Source: Microbacterium hydrocarbonoxydans
Lineage (GTDB): Bacteria; Actinomycetota; Actinomycetes; Actinomycetales; Microbacteriaceae
Direction of reading: 5' to 3'
Assembly (NCBI RefSeq): GCF_011752045.1
Contig: NZ_JAAKXW010000001.1
Span: 620,001-684,000 of the forward strand
DNA: 64,000 nucleotides
A program made the translations under genes and the position numbers. Below, piece by piece: positions 18,829 to 28,933 of this stretch (the stretch's first letter is position 1; the number at the start of each line of letters is the position of its first letter). The notes under the pieces were generated by a model. The model saw only the letters and a list, made by a program, of their open reading frames with translations. It did no database searches and was not told where the DNA came from.

Positions 18829-21800
18829 TCAGCTGGCTGCCGCGGCGCGGTCGCCGACCCGCTGCCCGACGACGGCGGAGACGCCGTCCTGGCGCATGGA
18901 GACGCCGTAGAGGGCGTCGGCGATCTCCATGGTGCGCTTCTGGTGCGTGATGACGAGCAGCTGGGAGCTCTCGCGGAGCTGCTCGAACACGGTCAGGAGC
19001 CGGCCGAGGTTGGCGTCGTCGAGCGCCGCCTCCACCTCGTCGAGGATGTAGAAGGGGCTCGGCCGCGCCTTGAAGATCGCGACGAGCAGGGCGACCGCCG
19101 CCAGCGACCTCTCGCCGCCGGACAGCAGCGAGAGGCGTTCGATCTTCTTCCCGACCGGCCTGACCGACACCTCGATGCCGGTCGTCAGCATGTTGTCGGG
19201 ATCTGTGAGCGAGATGCTGCCCGACCCGCCGGGGAAGAGAAGCGGGAACACCTGCCCGAAGGCCTCCTTCGTGTCCTCGAACGCGCTCGCGAAGATCGTC
19301 TGCATGCGCTCGTCGAGGTCGGCGATGATCGTCAGGAGGTCCTGCCGCGTCTGCGTGAGATCGGCGAGCTGCTCGGTGAGGAACGCATGCCGCTGCTCGA
19401 GTGCGGCGAACTCCTCGAGGGCGAGAGGGTTGACGCGTCCCAGCTGGGCGAGCTTGCGCTCGGCATCCGCGAGCCGGCGCTGCTGGATGCGCCGGTCGAA
19501 CGGGATCGCGGTGTCCTCCGTCGACTCGCCATCCGGCGCCTCCGCACCGGGATCCCGCGGGACCAGCTGGTCCGGGCCATATTCCGCAACGAGAATATCT
19601 TCGTCGAGGGCGAGCTCGGAGGCGACGCGCTCGAGGAGGCTGTGCAGATGGAGCTTCTTCTCGTGGATCTGGAGCTCGAGGCCGTGCACGCTCTCCGTGA
19701 GCCCGGCGAGCCGCTCGCGCAGAGAGGTCTCCTGCGCGCGCAGCGCGGTGAGCTCCTGGTTCTGCGCAGAGCGCGCGGCCTCGGCCTCGGCGAGGGCGAC
19801 CCGCGCCTCGGTCACGGATCGGTCCAGGGAGTCGAGGATGCGCGGCAGCTCCTCGGCGACACCGGATGCCGACTCCCGCTGCGCACGCCGGATCACCGCC
19901 CGCCGTGCCGCCTCGGCGGCGGCATCCCGCTCCTGCTCGCGCTGACGCTCGAGGCTCACGACCCTGGCCTGCGCGGCCCGCACGCGCTCGCGGAGGGTCT
20001 CCACCTCGAGCCGCGCCCTGACCTCCCCCTCGCGCGCCTGCTCGAGCGCTTCGAGGAGGCCGTCGCGAGCGGACGCGTCCAGCACAGGGCGCGGGGCGGA
20101 GACCGCCTCGTCGAGCTCGGCCTTCGCCGCCTGCGCCTTCTCCTCGGCATCCGTCACAGCCGCCTGGGCCTGGGCGAGTCCTGCTTCGAGCCGCTCGCAT
20201 TCCGCGGCCGCGGACTCGTGCCGCACGGTGATGCGGTTCACCTGCTCGGCATGGGTCGCGAGCGCGGCATCGTGCTCGCGCAGGGCGCGCAGGGCGTCCT
20301 TGGCGTGCCGTCTCGTGGTCTCGACGGCCTCGTTCGCATCCTCCCTGGCCTCGCGGAGCGAGTCCACGACGACCTGGATCTCTGCGAGCCGCTCGTTCGC
20401 GGCGTCGCGCTCGGCGGCCAGTTCCAGCCGCGACCTCTCCCCGCCTGAACCCGTTCGCAGCGTCTGCGCGGTGACGACGTCCCCAGCGCGGGTGACGATC
20501 GTGGTCGTCGTGTCCCCCGCGACATCGAGAGCCGCGCGTGCCGACCGGGCCGCAGAGAGGTCGTCGGCGACGAGCACGTGCGAGAGGATGCCGAGCACGC
20601 CGTCGGGCGCACTGACCGTCTCCACCGCCGGGGTGACTCCCGGGAGTGACGGCAGCTCGACGGCGGGGCGCGGCGCGTCGGCGATGACGAACTCAACGAC
20701 TCCGCGATGCTCGTCGGCTGACTCGGCGGCGAGCAGGAACGCGTCCGAAGGGGCGTCGACGAGCACACCCTCGGCGAGCGGGCCGAGCACGGCGGCGACA
20801 GCCGCCTCGAAGCCCGCGCGCACCTGCACGGCATCCCCGACGAGCCCGCGGACTCCGGGACCGCCCGTCTTCACGATCTCCGCAGCGCCTCCGGAGATCG
20901 CGAGGGCGCTGCCGAGGGCTGCGGCCTTCGCGGTGAGCGCATCGACCTCGCGCTCCGCGGCGTGCAACCGCTCGCGCAGGGTCTCCCGCTCGGCTTCGGC
21001 GGCCGTCGCGGCGCGCTGCGCGCTCTCGTATGCGGCGGAGTGCTCGGCTGCCGTGCCCTCCGGCGCCTCCGCGACCTCGATGAGCTCGAGCGCCTCCGCG
21101 GCCTCCCTCCGGCGGGACTCGGCAGCGTCCAGCGCGTTCTGCTGCCGCAGAACCGCTCCGCGCACGGCGGCGAGGGCGGAGGCCGCCGCGTCCGCGGCGC
21201 CGCGCAGCGACGTGAGCCGCATGTCGTACTCGGAGACCAGTGCGCTCTGCTCCGCGATGTCGACGTCGAGGGTGTCCAGCTCGGCGCGGGCGTGCACGAC
21301 CTCGCGGCTCGCCGCCACCGCCGCGTCCTGGGCGTCTCCGAGGCCTGCGGAGATCTCGGTGATCTCGTCCTTCGCCTCGTCGATCGTGGCCTGGGTGACG
21401 GTCACGGCGGTGACCGCGGCGTCGTCCTCCTCGGATCCCAGCAGCGCGAGGCGCTGGTTCGCGAGCGTGTACAGGCCGCGCATCCGCTCCTGCACCTGCT
21501 CGAGCCCGAAGGCGACGCTGCGAGCCTGGTCGACCGCCGCGGAGTTCTGCGCCTGCTCGAGGCGGGCGATGTTCGCCCTGACGGCCTCGGCCTGATCCGA
21601 GAGCACCAGACGCTCGGTGTGGCGCTCCTGCTCCGTACGCGTGTGGTCGGCCAGCGCGGCGCGCAGCGCGACGACGTCATCGGCGAAGAGGCGGGCCTTC
21701 GCATCGCGGACCACTGCGGCGATCGTCTGCGCCTCGCGCGCGATCTCGGCCTGACGTCCGAGCGGCTTCAGCTGACGCCGGATCTCCCCGGCGAGATCGC

Positions 21801-22374
21801 TCAGCCGGGTGAGGTTGGTCTCCATCGCATCCAGCTTGCGGAGGGTCTTCTCCTTGCGCCGCCGGTGCTTGAGGATTCCTGCGGCCTCCTCGATGAAGCC
21901 CCGGCGGTCCTCGGGCGATGCCTGGAGCACGGTGTCCAGCCGCCCCTGGCCGACGATGACGTGCATCTCGCGACCGAGACCGGAGTCGCTGAGGAGCTCC
22001 TGCACGTCGAGGAGGCGGCAGCTCTCGCCGTTGATCGCGTACTCGCTGGACCCGTTGCGGAACAGCGTGCGGCTGATCGTGACCTCGGCGTACTCGATCG
22101 GGAGCGCGCCGTCGCCGTTGTCGATGGTGAGCTGCACCTCGGCGCGTCCGAGCGGACCGCGCGTCGAGGTGCCGGCGAAGATGACGTCCTCCATCTTGCC
22201 GCCGCGGAGCGTCTTCGCGCCCTGCTCCCCCATCACCCAGGCGAGGGCGTCGACGACGTTGGACTTGCCGGATCCGTTGGGTCCGACGATGCAGGTGACG
22301 CCGGGTTCGAAGACGAAGCTCGTGGGCTGCGCGAAGGACTTGAACCCCTTGAGGGTCAGGCTCTTCAGATGCAT
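18829..22374 (-). CDS. smc: Chromosome segregation ATPase SMC
   Basis: 1181 residues, the normal length. Walker A GPNGSGKSNVVDAL near 33-46, long coiled coils (about 170-500 and 660-1010), a hinge with GPGVRGLVGDAVQV near 505 and conserved glycines, then the C-terminal head with LSGGERSLAAVALL near 1080 and Walker B FYILDEVEAALDD near 1110. With ScpA/ScpB (not in the window) it condenses and segregates the chromosome. Linkage smc-ftsY is conserved in bacteria. Confidence 0.97.
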   Translation of the reverse strand: MHLKSLTLKGFKSFAQPTSFVFEPGVTCIVGPNGSGKSNVVDALAWVMGEQGAKTLRGGKMEDVIFAGTSTRGPLGRAEVQLTIDNGDGALPIEYAEVTISRTLFRNGSSEYAINGESCRLLDVQELLSDSGLGREMHVIVGQGRLDTVLQASPEDRRGFIEEAAGILKHRRRKEKTLRKLDAMETNLTRLSDLAGEIRRQLKPLGRQAEIAREAQTIAAVVRDAKARLFADDVVALRAALADHTRTEQERHTERLVLSDQAEAVRANIARLEQAQNSAAVDQARSVAFGLEQVQERMRGLYTLANQRLALLGSEEDDAAVTAVTVTQATIDEAKDEITEISAGLGDAQDAAVAASREVVHARAELDTLDVDIAEQSALVSEYDMRLTSLRGAADAAASALAAVRGAVLRQQNALDAAESRRREAAEALELIEVAEAPEGTAAEHSAAYESAQRAATAAEAERETLRERLHAAEREVDALTAKAAALGSALAISGGAAEIVKTGGPGVRGLVGDAVQVRAGFEAAVAAVLGPLAEGVLVDAPSDAFLLAAESADEHRGVVEFVIADAPRPAVELPSLPGVTPAVETVSAPDGVLGILSHVLVADDLSAARSARAALDVAGDTTTTIVTRAGDVVTAQTLRTGSGGERSRLELAAERDAANERLAEIQVVVDSLREAREDANEAVETTRRHAKDALRALREHDAALATHAEQVNRITVRHESAAAECERLEAGLAQAQAAVTDAEEKAQAAKAELDEAVSAPRPVLDASARDGLLEALEQAREGEVRARLEVETLRERVRAAQARVVSLERQREQERDAAAEAARRAVIRRAQRESASGVAEELPRILDSLDRSVTEARVALAEAEAARSAQNQELTALRAQETSLRERLAGLTESVHGLELQIHEKKLHLHSLLERVASELALDEDILVAEYGPDQLVPRDPGAEAPDGESTEDTAIPFDRRIQQRRLADAERKLAQLGRVNPLALEEFAALEQRHAFLTEQLADLTQTRQDLLTIIADLDERMQTIFASAFEDTKEAFGQVFPLLFPGGSGSISLTDPDNMLTTGIEVSVRPVGKKIERLSLLSGGERSLAAVALLVAIFKARPSPFYILDEVEAALDDANLGRLLTVFEQLRESSQLLVITHQKRTMEIADALYGVSMRQDGVSAVVGQRVGDRAAAAS

Positions 22375-22502
22375 GCGGCCACCGTTCGTCCGGGTCGAAT
22401 CACCTCGCTACGCTACCGGAATCCCTGGCCAGGACCGGCATCCCGCGCGGGCACCGGATGAACCCGCACACGCCGCGACACGCCGTGCGACACGCCCGGT
22501 GC

Positions 22503-22532
22503 TTGACGAGCCTGAGAATCCTTCGCTACGGT
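22503..22532 (+). promoter_or_regulatory. Promoter of the small-ORF/GNAT cluster
   Basis: -35 TTGACG (22503-22508), 18-nt spacer, -10 TACGGT (22527-22532). It precedes an AAAGGAGG ribosome site and the first small ORF. Confidence 0.55.
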
Positions 22533-22566
22533 AACCACCGGATCGCCACACGAAAGGAGGTTACCG

Positions 22567-22677
22567 ATGATGATTCAGCTCAACGCACAGGCCACTGGCC
22601 TCGCCGCGCCAGCGCACTCCGCGCCGCGCCGCGCTCACTCGGTGACCGCCGGCGACCGCCTCGGCGCGATCTCGTAG
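22567..22677 (+). CDS. 36-residue small ORF of unknown function
   Basis: MMIQLNAQATGLAAP... ends ...DRLGAIS. It has the best ribosome site in the window (AAAGGAGG, 6 nt before the first ATG) and a promoter directly upstream, so it is probably translated. No motif is recognised. Its end (SVTAGDRLGAIS) loosely resembles the ELALADRLSLRIG stretch of the 92-residue protein downstream, so it may be a truncated relative cut short by the TAG. From 22678 to 22900 I see no gene, only a weak hairpin at about 22745-22769. Confidence 0.45.
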   Translation: MMIQLNAQATGLAAPAHSAPRRAHSVTAGDRLGAIS

Positions 22678-22900
22678 CAGCGCAACCGGAGGACTCTGCC
22701 CGTTGCCCGGGCTTCCTCTCCGTCGCCTCTCCGCGCCCCACCCTCTGATCCGTCTCGGATCACGGATCACCGCCGACCCCGGCGCACGCCGCTCCTGCGG
22801 CATCCGGGTTCCGCTCACTCAACCGCGTCCCGCCGTCGGCCCTCCTGGTCCGACTCGGCGCTTCTCGCACCCATCCACAGAACCCATCGAAGGAATCACC

Positions 22901-23179
22901 GTGAACACCACGCTGTACCGCAGCACCGTCCACCCGCCCGATACGCAGGACCAGCAGGTCCTCCAGATCCCCGCCCCCGGCGAACTGCGCGAGCTCGCTC
23001 TCGCTGATCGCCTCTCCCTCCGGATCGGCGTCTGGCTGCTCCAGAGGGCTCAGCGCCCTCGCGCCGAGCGCCGCCGCACCGCCGACATCGGGGACGCGAT
23101 CGCCCGCCTCGAGCGCGACCGCACGCCCGCCGAGGCGTGGGCCCTGCTCACGTACGATCTGCAGCGCCAGCTGCGCTGA
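22901..23179 (+). CDS. 92-residue protein of unknown function
   Basis: Starts at GTG 22901 (MNTTLYRSTVHPP), 8 nt after AAGGA. An upstream in-frame TTG at 22703 would add 66 low-complexity, Pro/Arg-rich residues and is not favoured. The middle (LADRLSLRIGVWLLQRAQ) is amphipathic and the C-terminus basic and helical. No family recognised. It ends 11 nt before the next start, so it is in the same operon as the acetyltransferase. Confidence 0.55.
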   Translation: MNTTLYRSTVHPPDTQDQQVLQIPAPGELRELALADRLSLRIGVWLLQRAQRPRAERRRTADIGDAIARLERDRTPAEAWALLTYDLQRQLR

Positions 23180-23190
23180 TCGGAGTCACC

Positions 23191-23379
23191 ATGAGCAATC
23201 CGCTCTCCGCAGGTGCGACCCTGCATCCGCTCGTGCTTCCCGCTCGGGCGGATGCAGCGGACGCCGGCGAGTTCCGCGAGCTCGCCGGCGTCCGCAACGC
23301 CGTCTACCGGGAGACCACCGGCCGGGACGAGCGGCCTCACCCTTCGAACGACCAACCATCCCACCGAGAAGGACCTGTC
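23191..23379 (+). other. In-frame duplicated N-terminus of the GNAT gene, likely a truncated tandem copy
   Basis: ATG 23191 with GGAG 5 nt upstream opens a frame that runs without a stop into the GNAT gene. Its residues TLHPLVLPARADAADAGEFR align with TITPLIVPETLDAPDAAEFR at the start of the downstream gene, and the 15 or so residues joining the two look like former intergenic sequence. Either a 422-residue fusion is made, or a short copy is read through into the gene that has its own ribosome site. Confidence 0.5.
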
Positions 23380-24459
23380 ATGACCACCGTCGCTCTGACG
23401 ATCACCCCGCTCATCGTCCCCGAGACGCTCGATGCGCCCGACGCCGCCGAGTTCCGCGCCTACGGCGAGCTGAACCGCCGGATCTGCGAGGAGGAGGTCG
23501 GTCTCCCCGATCTCGCCCCGGATGCGGCGCAGATGCTTCCCGCCTGGCACGACGGCACCGACACGGTGAACACCGGGTTCGTCGCCCGTCACGGCGCCGA
23601 CATCGTCGGCATGGTGACCGTGTCCTACGCACAGGAGGAGGATGCGCACGCCGCGGAGGTGGACCTGCTCGTCCCGAGCGAGCACTGGGGGCGCGGCATC
23701 GAGGAGGAGCTCCTCGCTCTCGCGGAGCGCGAGGCGCTCCAGCACGGTCGCCGCGTCGTGCAGCTCTGGTCCCTGCACCGTCCCGAGGAGGGCGAGCGGA
23801 TGCTGGTCCCCCGCACAGGCTGGGGGCGCATTCCGGCCACCCGCCTCTCCGACCTCCTCGAGAGCAGGAGCTTCACGCTCGAGCAGGTCGAGCGCAACAG
23901 CGAGTTCGATCTGCGCGCCGATGCCGAGCCGGTGCGTGCCATGCTGGCGGGCGCGCTCGCCGCGGCCGGCGAGGACTACCGGATCGTCGAGTGGATGATG
24001 CCGACGCCGCCGGAGCTCCGTGCGGGCTACGCTGCGGTGCTCGCCCGGCTCTCGACCGACGCGCCGAGCGGCGACATGGACTTCGTCGCCGAGCAGTGGG
24101 ACGCGGACCGCGTGGTGCGCCGTGAGGCCCGCATCACCGGCGCAGGTCAGGCCGTCTCGGTGGTCGCCGTCGAGCACGTGCCCACCGGCACGCTGGTGGC
24201 GTACAACGAGCTGCTCATCGGCGCCGACCGCGCCGGCGTCACCCACCAGTTCGGCACCCTCGTCGCGAAGGATCATCGCGGGCACCGGCTCGGCACCGTC
24301 GTGAAGTGCGCGAACCTGCTCCGCTGGCGGGACCTGATGCCGCAGTCGCGGGTCGTCTCCACGTTCAACGCGGAGGAGAACCGCCCCATGCTCGACATCA
24401 ACGAGGCGGTCGGATTCGTTCCCGTGTCGTACGCGGGCGCGTGGCAGAAGAAGCTCTGA
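23380..24459 (+). CDS. GNAT-family N-acetyltransferase (two GNAT-like halves)
   Basis: 359 residues from ATG 23380, chosen because AGAAGGA lies 7 nt upstream. An N-terminal GNAT half (GFVARHGADIVGMVTVSY, then LVPSEHWGRGIEEELLALAE, a degenerate acetyl-CoA loop) is followed by a second half (TGTLVAYNELLIG, then FGTLVAKDHRGHRLGTVVKCANL with a canonical R-G-H-x-L-G acetyl-CoA site, and STFNAEENRPMLDINEAVGF). The second half is probably the active one. Acceptor substrate is unknown. Last gene of the small-ORF cluster. Confidence 0.8.
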   Translation: MTTVALTITPLIVPETLDAPDAAEFRAYGELNRRICEEEVGLPDLAPDAAQMLPAWHDGTDTVNTGFVARHGADIVGMVTVSYAQEEDAHAAEVDLLVPSEHWGRGIEEELLALAEREALQHGRRVVQLWSLHRPEEGERMLVPRTGWGRIPATRLSDLLESRSFTLEQVERNSEFDLRADAEPVRAMLAGALAAAGEDYRIVEWMMPTPPELRAGYAAVLARLSTDAPSGDMDFVAEQWDADRVVRREARITGAGQAVSVVAVEHVPTGTLVAYNELLIGADRAGVTHQFGTLVAKDHRGHRLGTVVKCANLLRWRDLMPQSRVVSTFNAEENRPMLDINEAVGFVPVSYAGAWQKKL

Positions 24460-24545
24460 GAGTCATCCGATCGGTGTAGTCGGCCGGCGCGGGATCATCC
24501 GCCCGGCCGATGCACCGGCCGCGAGGCGACCGGGAGGCTGGGATC

Positions 24546-25241
24546 ATGAACGATTCCGTGCTCGAAGCCCATGCCCTCACGAAGACCTACGGCAGCACCC
24601 GCGCCCTCGCCGGTGTCGACGTCACGATCCGGCGCGGCGAGTCGGTGGCGATCATGGGCGCGTCCGGATCGGGAAAGACCACCCTCCTGCACGTGCTCGC
24701 GGGGATCATCACCCCGGATGCCGGGTCCGTCACGTTCCGCCCCTCCGCAGGCGCCCCGGTGGAGGTCACCGCGCTCGGCGAGTCGGCTCGATCGCGGCTG
24801 CGCCGCGAGCGCTTCGGCTTCGTCTTCCAGCAGGGGCTGCTGATCCCTGAGCTCACCGCCGTCGAGAACGTGGCGCTGGCCTCGATGATCAACGGCGTGA
24901 GAAGAGCGGATGCCGTGCAGCACGCGGCATCCTGGCTGGCGGCCCTCGGGCTGGCCGGCATGGAGGACCGCCGCATCGGCGAGCTGTCTGGCGGCCAGGC
25001 GCAGCGCGTCGCGATCGCCCGCGCGCAGGCAACCGGGGCCGAGCTCGTCTTCGCCGACGAGCCGACCGGCGCGCTCGACTCGCACACCTCGGGCGAGGTG
25101 ATGGACGCGCTCCTCTGGTCCACCACCGGTCAGGGACGCACTCTGCTGGTCGTCACGCACGACCCCGAGGTGGCCGCACGCTGCTCGCGAGTCGTCGCCG
25201 TCCGCGACGGCCGGATCGTGTCCTCGGCGGTGGCCGCATGA
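24546..25241 (+). CDS. ABC transporter ATP-binding protein (LolD/MacB type)
   Basis: 231 residues from ATG 24546 (GGGAGG about 9 nt upstream). Walker A GASGSGKTT near 39, Q-loop FVFQQG near 97, signature LSGGQAQRVAIARA near 145, Walker B ELVFADEPTGALD near 165 and H-loop VVTHD near 200. The ADEPTGALD sequence is typical of the family that pairs with FtsX-like permeases. GTGA/ATGA-type coupling to the permease follows. Likely an exporter or a membrane-lipid/peptide detoxification pump. Confidence 0.9.
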   Translation: MNDSVLEAHALTKTYGSTRALAGVDVTIRRGESVAIMGASGSGKTTLLHVLAGIITPDAGSVTFRPSAGAPVEVTALGESARSRLRRERFGFVFQQGLLIPELTAVENVALASMINGVRRADAVQHAASWLAALGLAGMEDRRIGELSGGQAQRVAIARAQATGAELVFADEPTGALDSHTSGEVMDALLWSTTGQGRTLLVVTHDPEVAARCSRVVAVRDGRIVSSAVAA

Positions 25242-26560
25242 ACCCGCGGGTCCTCGCCCTGCTCCTTCGTCCCGCACCGGGACAGAACAGCGTCCTCGCG
25301 CTCCCGATCGTCGCCTTCGGCGTCGTCACCGCGCTCGTGCTCACCGCGATCGGCGGCGCGCAGTCGTTCTGGACCTGGAGCGATGAGTATGCTCCGCTCT
25401 ACCAGGCGCTGGCCGCGATCGCCCTCGTGCTCCTCCTCGTGCCCCTGGCCGGTCTCGGCGGCGCGGCGGCCCGGCTCTCCGCACGCCGGCGCGACGAGCG
25501 CCTCTCCACCCTGCGGCTCCTCGGCGTCACACCGCTCGGCGTCGGCGTCGCCACGGTCGTCGAGTCGGCGCTCGTCGCCGGGATCGGCGCCGTGGCCGGC
25601 GTATTCGGATACCTCGCCGTCAGTCCGCTGATCGGGCTCATCCCGTTCCGGGGCGAGCCGCTCGGGCTGCAGGCCGTGCTGCTGTCGCCGCTCTCCCTCC
25701 TCGCCGTCGTCCTGGGGGTGCTGCTCGTCGCGGCAGGCAGCGCGGCTCTCGGCCTGCGCCGTGTCGTGATCTCCCCCCTCGGCGTGCGCATGCGCTCCAC
25801 GGTCTCGACCGTGCACTGGCTCCGCGCGGTCATCGCGGTCGGTGTCATCGCGGTGTCCTTCGTGCTCATCAAGGTGTTCCCGTCGATCGGCGGTCTCGTC
25901 ACGACGATCGTCGTCCTCGCCGCCGTCTTCGGCGCATCTCTCGCGGTGCTCAACCTCGTCGGCCCGTGGGTGCTGAAGGTCTCGGCCTCCCGCCAGCTCC
26001 GTCGCGCCGAGCGTCCCGATCGCCTGCTCGCGGCCCGCATGGTGCTGGACTCCCCCAAGGCCGCCTGGCGTCAGGTCGGGGGGATCGCGATGGCGAGCTT
26101 CATGGCCGTGTTCGCCGGAACCGGGGTATCGCTCATGAACGTGATGAGCACGTCGGATGCGGCGTCCGCCGATCTCATCCTCGTCGCCGACATGCGCACC
26201 GGGCTCGTCATCACGCTCATCGCCTCGTTCCTCATGGTCGCCGTCTCGGTCGGCGTGAACCAGGCCTCCGCGATCCTGGACGAGCGCGAGCTTCACCGCA
26301 GCCTGCACCACCTCGGGATGCCGGTGGAGACCGTCGACAGGGCGCGCCGCCGCGCGATCATGTCGCCGCTCCTGGTCACCGCGATCGGGTCCGCGCTGTG
26401 CGCGGCGGTGCTCGTGTTCCCGCTGCTCGGCATCGCGCTGATCACCGCGCCGATCTCGATCATGACGATCGTGCTCGTCGTGGGGGCCGGCATCGGCGTG
26501 GTCTGGCTGAGCACCACCGCCACGCGTCCGCTGCTGGTGCGCTCCTTCCAGCCTGCGTGA
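25238..26560 (+). CDS. FtsX-like ABC transporter permease
   Basis: 440 residues with about eight to ten hydrophobic segments and two FtsX-type blocks. The first holds RRDERLSTLRLLGVTPLGVGVATVVESA, the second ILDERELHRSLHHLGMPVETVDRARRRAIMSPLL, both the family cytoplasmic loops that contact the ATPase. No large extracellular domain as in BceB, and no two-component system adjoins it. The ATG overlaps the stop of the ATPase gene. Substrate unknown. Confidence 0.85.
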   Translation: MNPRVLALLLRPAPGQNSVLALPIVAFGVVTALVLTAIGGAQSFWTWSDEYAPLYQALAAIALVLLLVPLAGLGGAAARLSARRRDERLSTLRLLGVTPLGVGVATVVESALVAGIGAVAGVFGYLAVSPLIGLIPFRGEPLGLQAVLLSPLSLLAVVLGVLLVAAGSAALGLRRVVISPLGVRMRSTVSTVHWLRAVIAVGVIAVSFVLIKVFPSIGGLVTTIVVLAAVFGASLAVLNLVGPWVLKVSASRQLRRAERPDRLLAARMVLDSPKAAWRQVGGIAMASFMAVFAGTGVSLMNVMSTSDAASADLILVADMRTGLVITLIASFLMVAVSVGVNQASAILDERELHRSLHHLGMPVETVDRARRRAIMSPLLVTAIGSALCAAVLVFPLLGIALITAPISIMTIVLVVGAGIGVVWLSTTATRPLLVRSFQPA

Positions 26561-26569
26561 GCCGCCTGG

Positions 26570-28933
26570 TCAGCTCGGCCGGGCGCTCCGCGCCGGGCTG
26601 ACCCGGACGTGGATGCTCTTCATCAGGGGCTGATCGCTCTGCGCGCTGTAGTCGGCGGGGCCGATCAGGACGTTCATCTCCGGCATGTAGCCCGCCGCAC
26701 TCCCCCGCGGGGTGTTGTACGCGAGGGCACGGTACTGACGGAGCTCGCGCAGCGAACCGTCCTTCGATGTGGAGACGATGTCCACGAGATCGCCCTGGGC
26801 GATCCCCCGGTCCTTCATGTCCTCCGCGTTCATGAAGATCAGCTCTCGCAGGTTCTTCACCCCGCGATAGCGGTCGTTGTTGGAGTAGATGGTGGTGTTC
26901 CACTGGTCGTGCGAGCGCATCGTCTGCAGCACCAGCATGTCCTCCGACGGCGGCCGCACGTCGTAGAGCGGTGCCCCGGAGAACTCCGCTCTGCCGCTCG
27001 GGGTGCGGAAGTCGAGTTCGCGCGCGGGCTGCGGGATCCTGAACCCGTTCGGCTGCCTGATGAGGTCGTTGAAACCCTCGAATCCGGGCAGCACCTCGGC
27101 CATCACGTCGCGGATGGCGTCGTAGTCGGCGACGTACGACTCCCAGGGCAGAGGGCTGTCCGGCATCGTGGCTCTGGCCATGCGCGCGATGATGTCCGGC
27201 TCGGACAGCAGGTGCTCGGATGCCGGCTTCTTCTTGCCCACCGAGAGATGGACCATGCTCATCGCGTCCTCGACCGTCTGCCCCTGCAGTCCCGACGCCT
27301 GTTCGTCTGCTTCGGTGCGACCGAGGCACGGCAGGATCAGCGCCTTCTTCCCGTGCACCAGGTGACTCCGGTTCAGCTTCGTGCTCACCTGCACGGTGAG
27401 ACGGCACCGGGTCATGGCCTGCGCCGTGTGCACGGGGTCGGGGACGGCCGAGACGAAGTTGCCGCCCAGCGCGACGAACACCTTGACCGCTCCTTCATGC
27501 ATCGCGCGGATGCTGGCGACCGTGTCCAGACCCGGCGTCCGCGGAGACGTGATCCCGAGCACGGCGTCGAGCCGGTCGAGCAGCCAAGCCGGTGCGTGGT
27601 GATCGATGCCGCAGGTCCTGTTGCCCTGCACGTTGCTGTGCCCCCGCACCGGCGCGGGCCCCGCACCGGGACGCCCGATGTTGCCGCGCAGCAGCAGCAC
27701 GTTCGTGAACTCGCGCACCATGTCGACCGCGTGCTCCTGCTGACTCACGCCCAGGCACCAGCTGATGATCGCCTTGTCCGCCTTGAGGTACAGTTCACCG
27801 GCGTGCCGCAGCTGCTCCTCGGTGAGGCCCGACTGGACCACGAGCTCCTGCCAGGAGGTCGCCTCCACGAGGGCGCGGTACTCGGCGAAGCCCTGCGTGT
27901 AGCTCTCGATGAAGCCGGAGTCGAGCACCCCGGGGTCGGTCTCCGCCGCCTCGAACACGACCTTCGCGACGGCGCGCATCAGCGCCATGTCCCCACCCGG
28001 CCGCACCTGCAGATCGAGCGTCCCGGTCGCGTGAGTCTTGAACAGCGCCATGTCGACGAAGTCGTGCGGCACGATCGTGCGCCGGGATGCCGCCTCGACC
28101 AGCGGATTGACGTGCACGACCTGTGCACCGTTCTTCACCGCGTTCGAGAGCGCCGTGAGCATCCGCGGGGCGTTCGACGCCGCGTTCACCCCGATCAGGA
28201 AGAGGAGGTCGGTCTGCTCCCAGTCCTCGAGGGTCGTCGTGCCCTTGCCGGTGCCGATGGAGGCCTTGAGCGCGCGGCCGGATGCCTCGTGGCACATGTT
28301 CGAGCAGTCCGGCATGTTATTCGTGCCGTACTCGCGCATCATCAGCTGATAAAGGAAGGAGGCTTCGTTGCTGAGACGGCCTGACGTGTAGAAGGTCGCC
28401 TCATCGGGGCTGTCGAGCCCCCGCAGCTCTTCGCCGATGAGGGCGAACGCGTCGTCCCAGCTGATCGGCGCGTATCGATCGGTCTCCGGATCGTATGCCA
28501 TCGGCTCTGTGAGGCGTCCGGCGTTCTCGAGGTCGAAGTCGGTCCACTCCGAGAGCTCGGTGACGGTGTGCTGCGAGAAGAATCCGCTGCCGACTCGCTT
28601 GTGCGTCATCTCCCACGTGACGTGCTTCATGCCGTTCTCGCAGATGTCGAGCTGCAGGCCCTGCTGATCGTCCGGCCACGCGCATCCCGGGCAGTCGAAG
28701 CCCTTGATCGGGTGGTTCATCTTGAGCATCGCGAGTGCGCCTGTCACAGGCGCCTGCGATCGCAGCAGCACCTGACCGACGGAGAGCGCGGCGCCCCATC
28801 CGGCCGCCGGGTGATGGTAGTCGCCCCAGGACCAGGGACGCGTCGTGAGAGGCCCGTATCCGCCTTGACGGGGCACGTCCGGCATCAATCCGAGCGCCGC
28901 ACCCTGCTTCGTGTCGTCATCCAGATCCGTCAT
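26570..28933 (-). CDS. FdhF/YdeP-family molybdopterin oxidoreductase
   Basis: 787 residues from ATG 28933 (longer in-frame readings run into fdhD and are rejected). N-terminal [12 protein letters not shown] (Cys81, Cys84) is the mark of the YdeP subgroup, followed by the molybdopterin-binding regions [49 protein letters not shown], and a C-terminal [23 protein letters not shown]. The subgroup is called formate-dehydrogenase-like, but its substrate is mostly unproven. It overlaps fdhD by ATGA, so the sulfurtransferase needed for the cofactor is co-made. Confidence 0.85.
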   Translation of the reverse strand: MTDLDDDTKQGAALGLMPDVPRQGGYGPLTTRPWSWGDYHHPAAGWGAALSVGQVLLRSQAPVTGALAMLKMNHPIKGFDCPGCAWPDDQQGLQLDICENGMKHVTWEMTHKRVGSGFFSQHTVTELSEWTDFDLENAGRLTEPMAYDPETDRYAPISWDDAFALIGEELRGLDSPDEATFYTSGRLSNEASFLYQLMMREYGTNNMPDCSNMCHEASGRALKASIGTGKGTTTLEDWEQTDLLFLIGVNAASNAPRMLTALSNAVKNGAQVVHVNPLVEAASRRTIVPHDFVDMALFKTHATGTLDLQVRPGGDMALMRAVAKVVFEAAETDPGVLDSGFIESYTQGFAEYRALVEATSWQELVVQSGLTEEQLRHAGELYLKADKAIISWCLGVSQQEHAVDMVREFTNVLLLRGNIGRPGAGPAPVRGHSNVQGNRTCGIDHHAPAWLLDRLDAVLGITSPRTPGLDTVASIRAMHEGAVKVFVALGGNFVSAVPDPVHTAQAMTRCRLTVQVSTKLNRSHLVHGKKALILPCLGRTEADEQASGLQGQTVEDAMSMVHLSVGKKKPASEHLLSEPDIIARMARATMPDSPLPWESYVADYDAIRDVMAEVLPGFEGFNDLIRQPNGFRIPQPARELDFRTPSGRAEFSGAPLYDVRPPSEDMLVLQTMRSHDQWNTTIYSNNDRYRGVKNLRELIFMNAEDMKDRGIAQGDLVDIVSTSKDGSLRELRQYRALAYNTPRGSAAGYMPEMNVLIGPADYSAQSDQPLMKSIHVRVSPARSARPS

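Noticed and set aside
22703..22900. TTG-initiated extension of the 92-residue protein
   Set aside because: Although GGAGG lies upstream, the added residues are Pro/Arg-rich low complexity, and GTG 22901 has its own AAGGA site.
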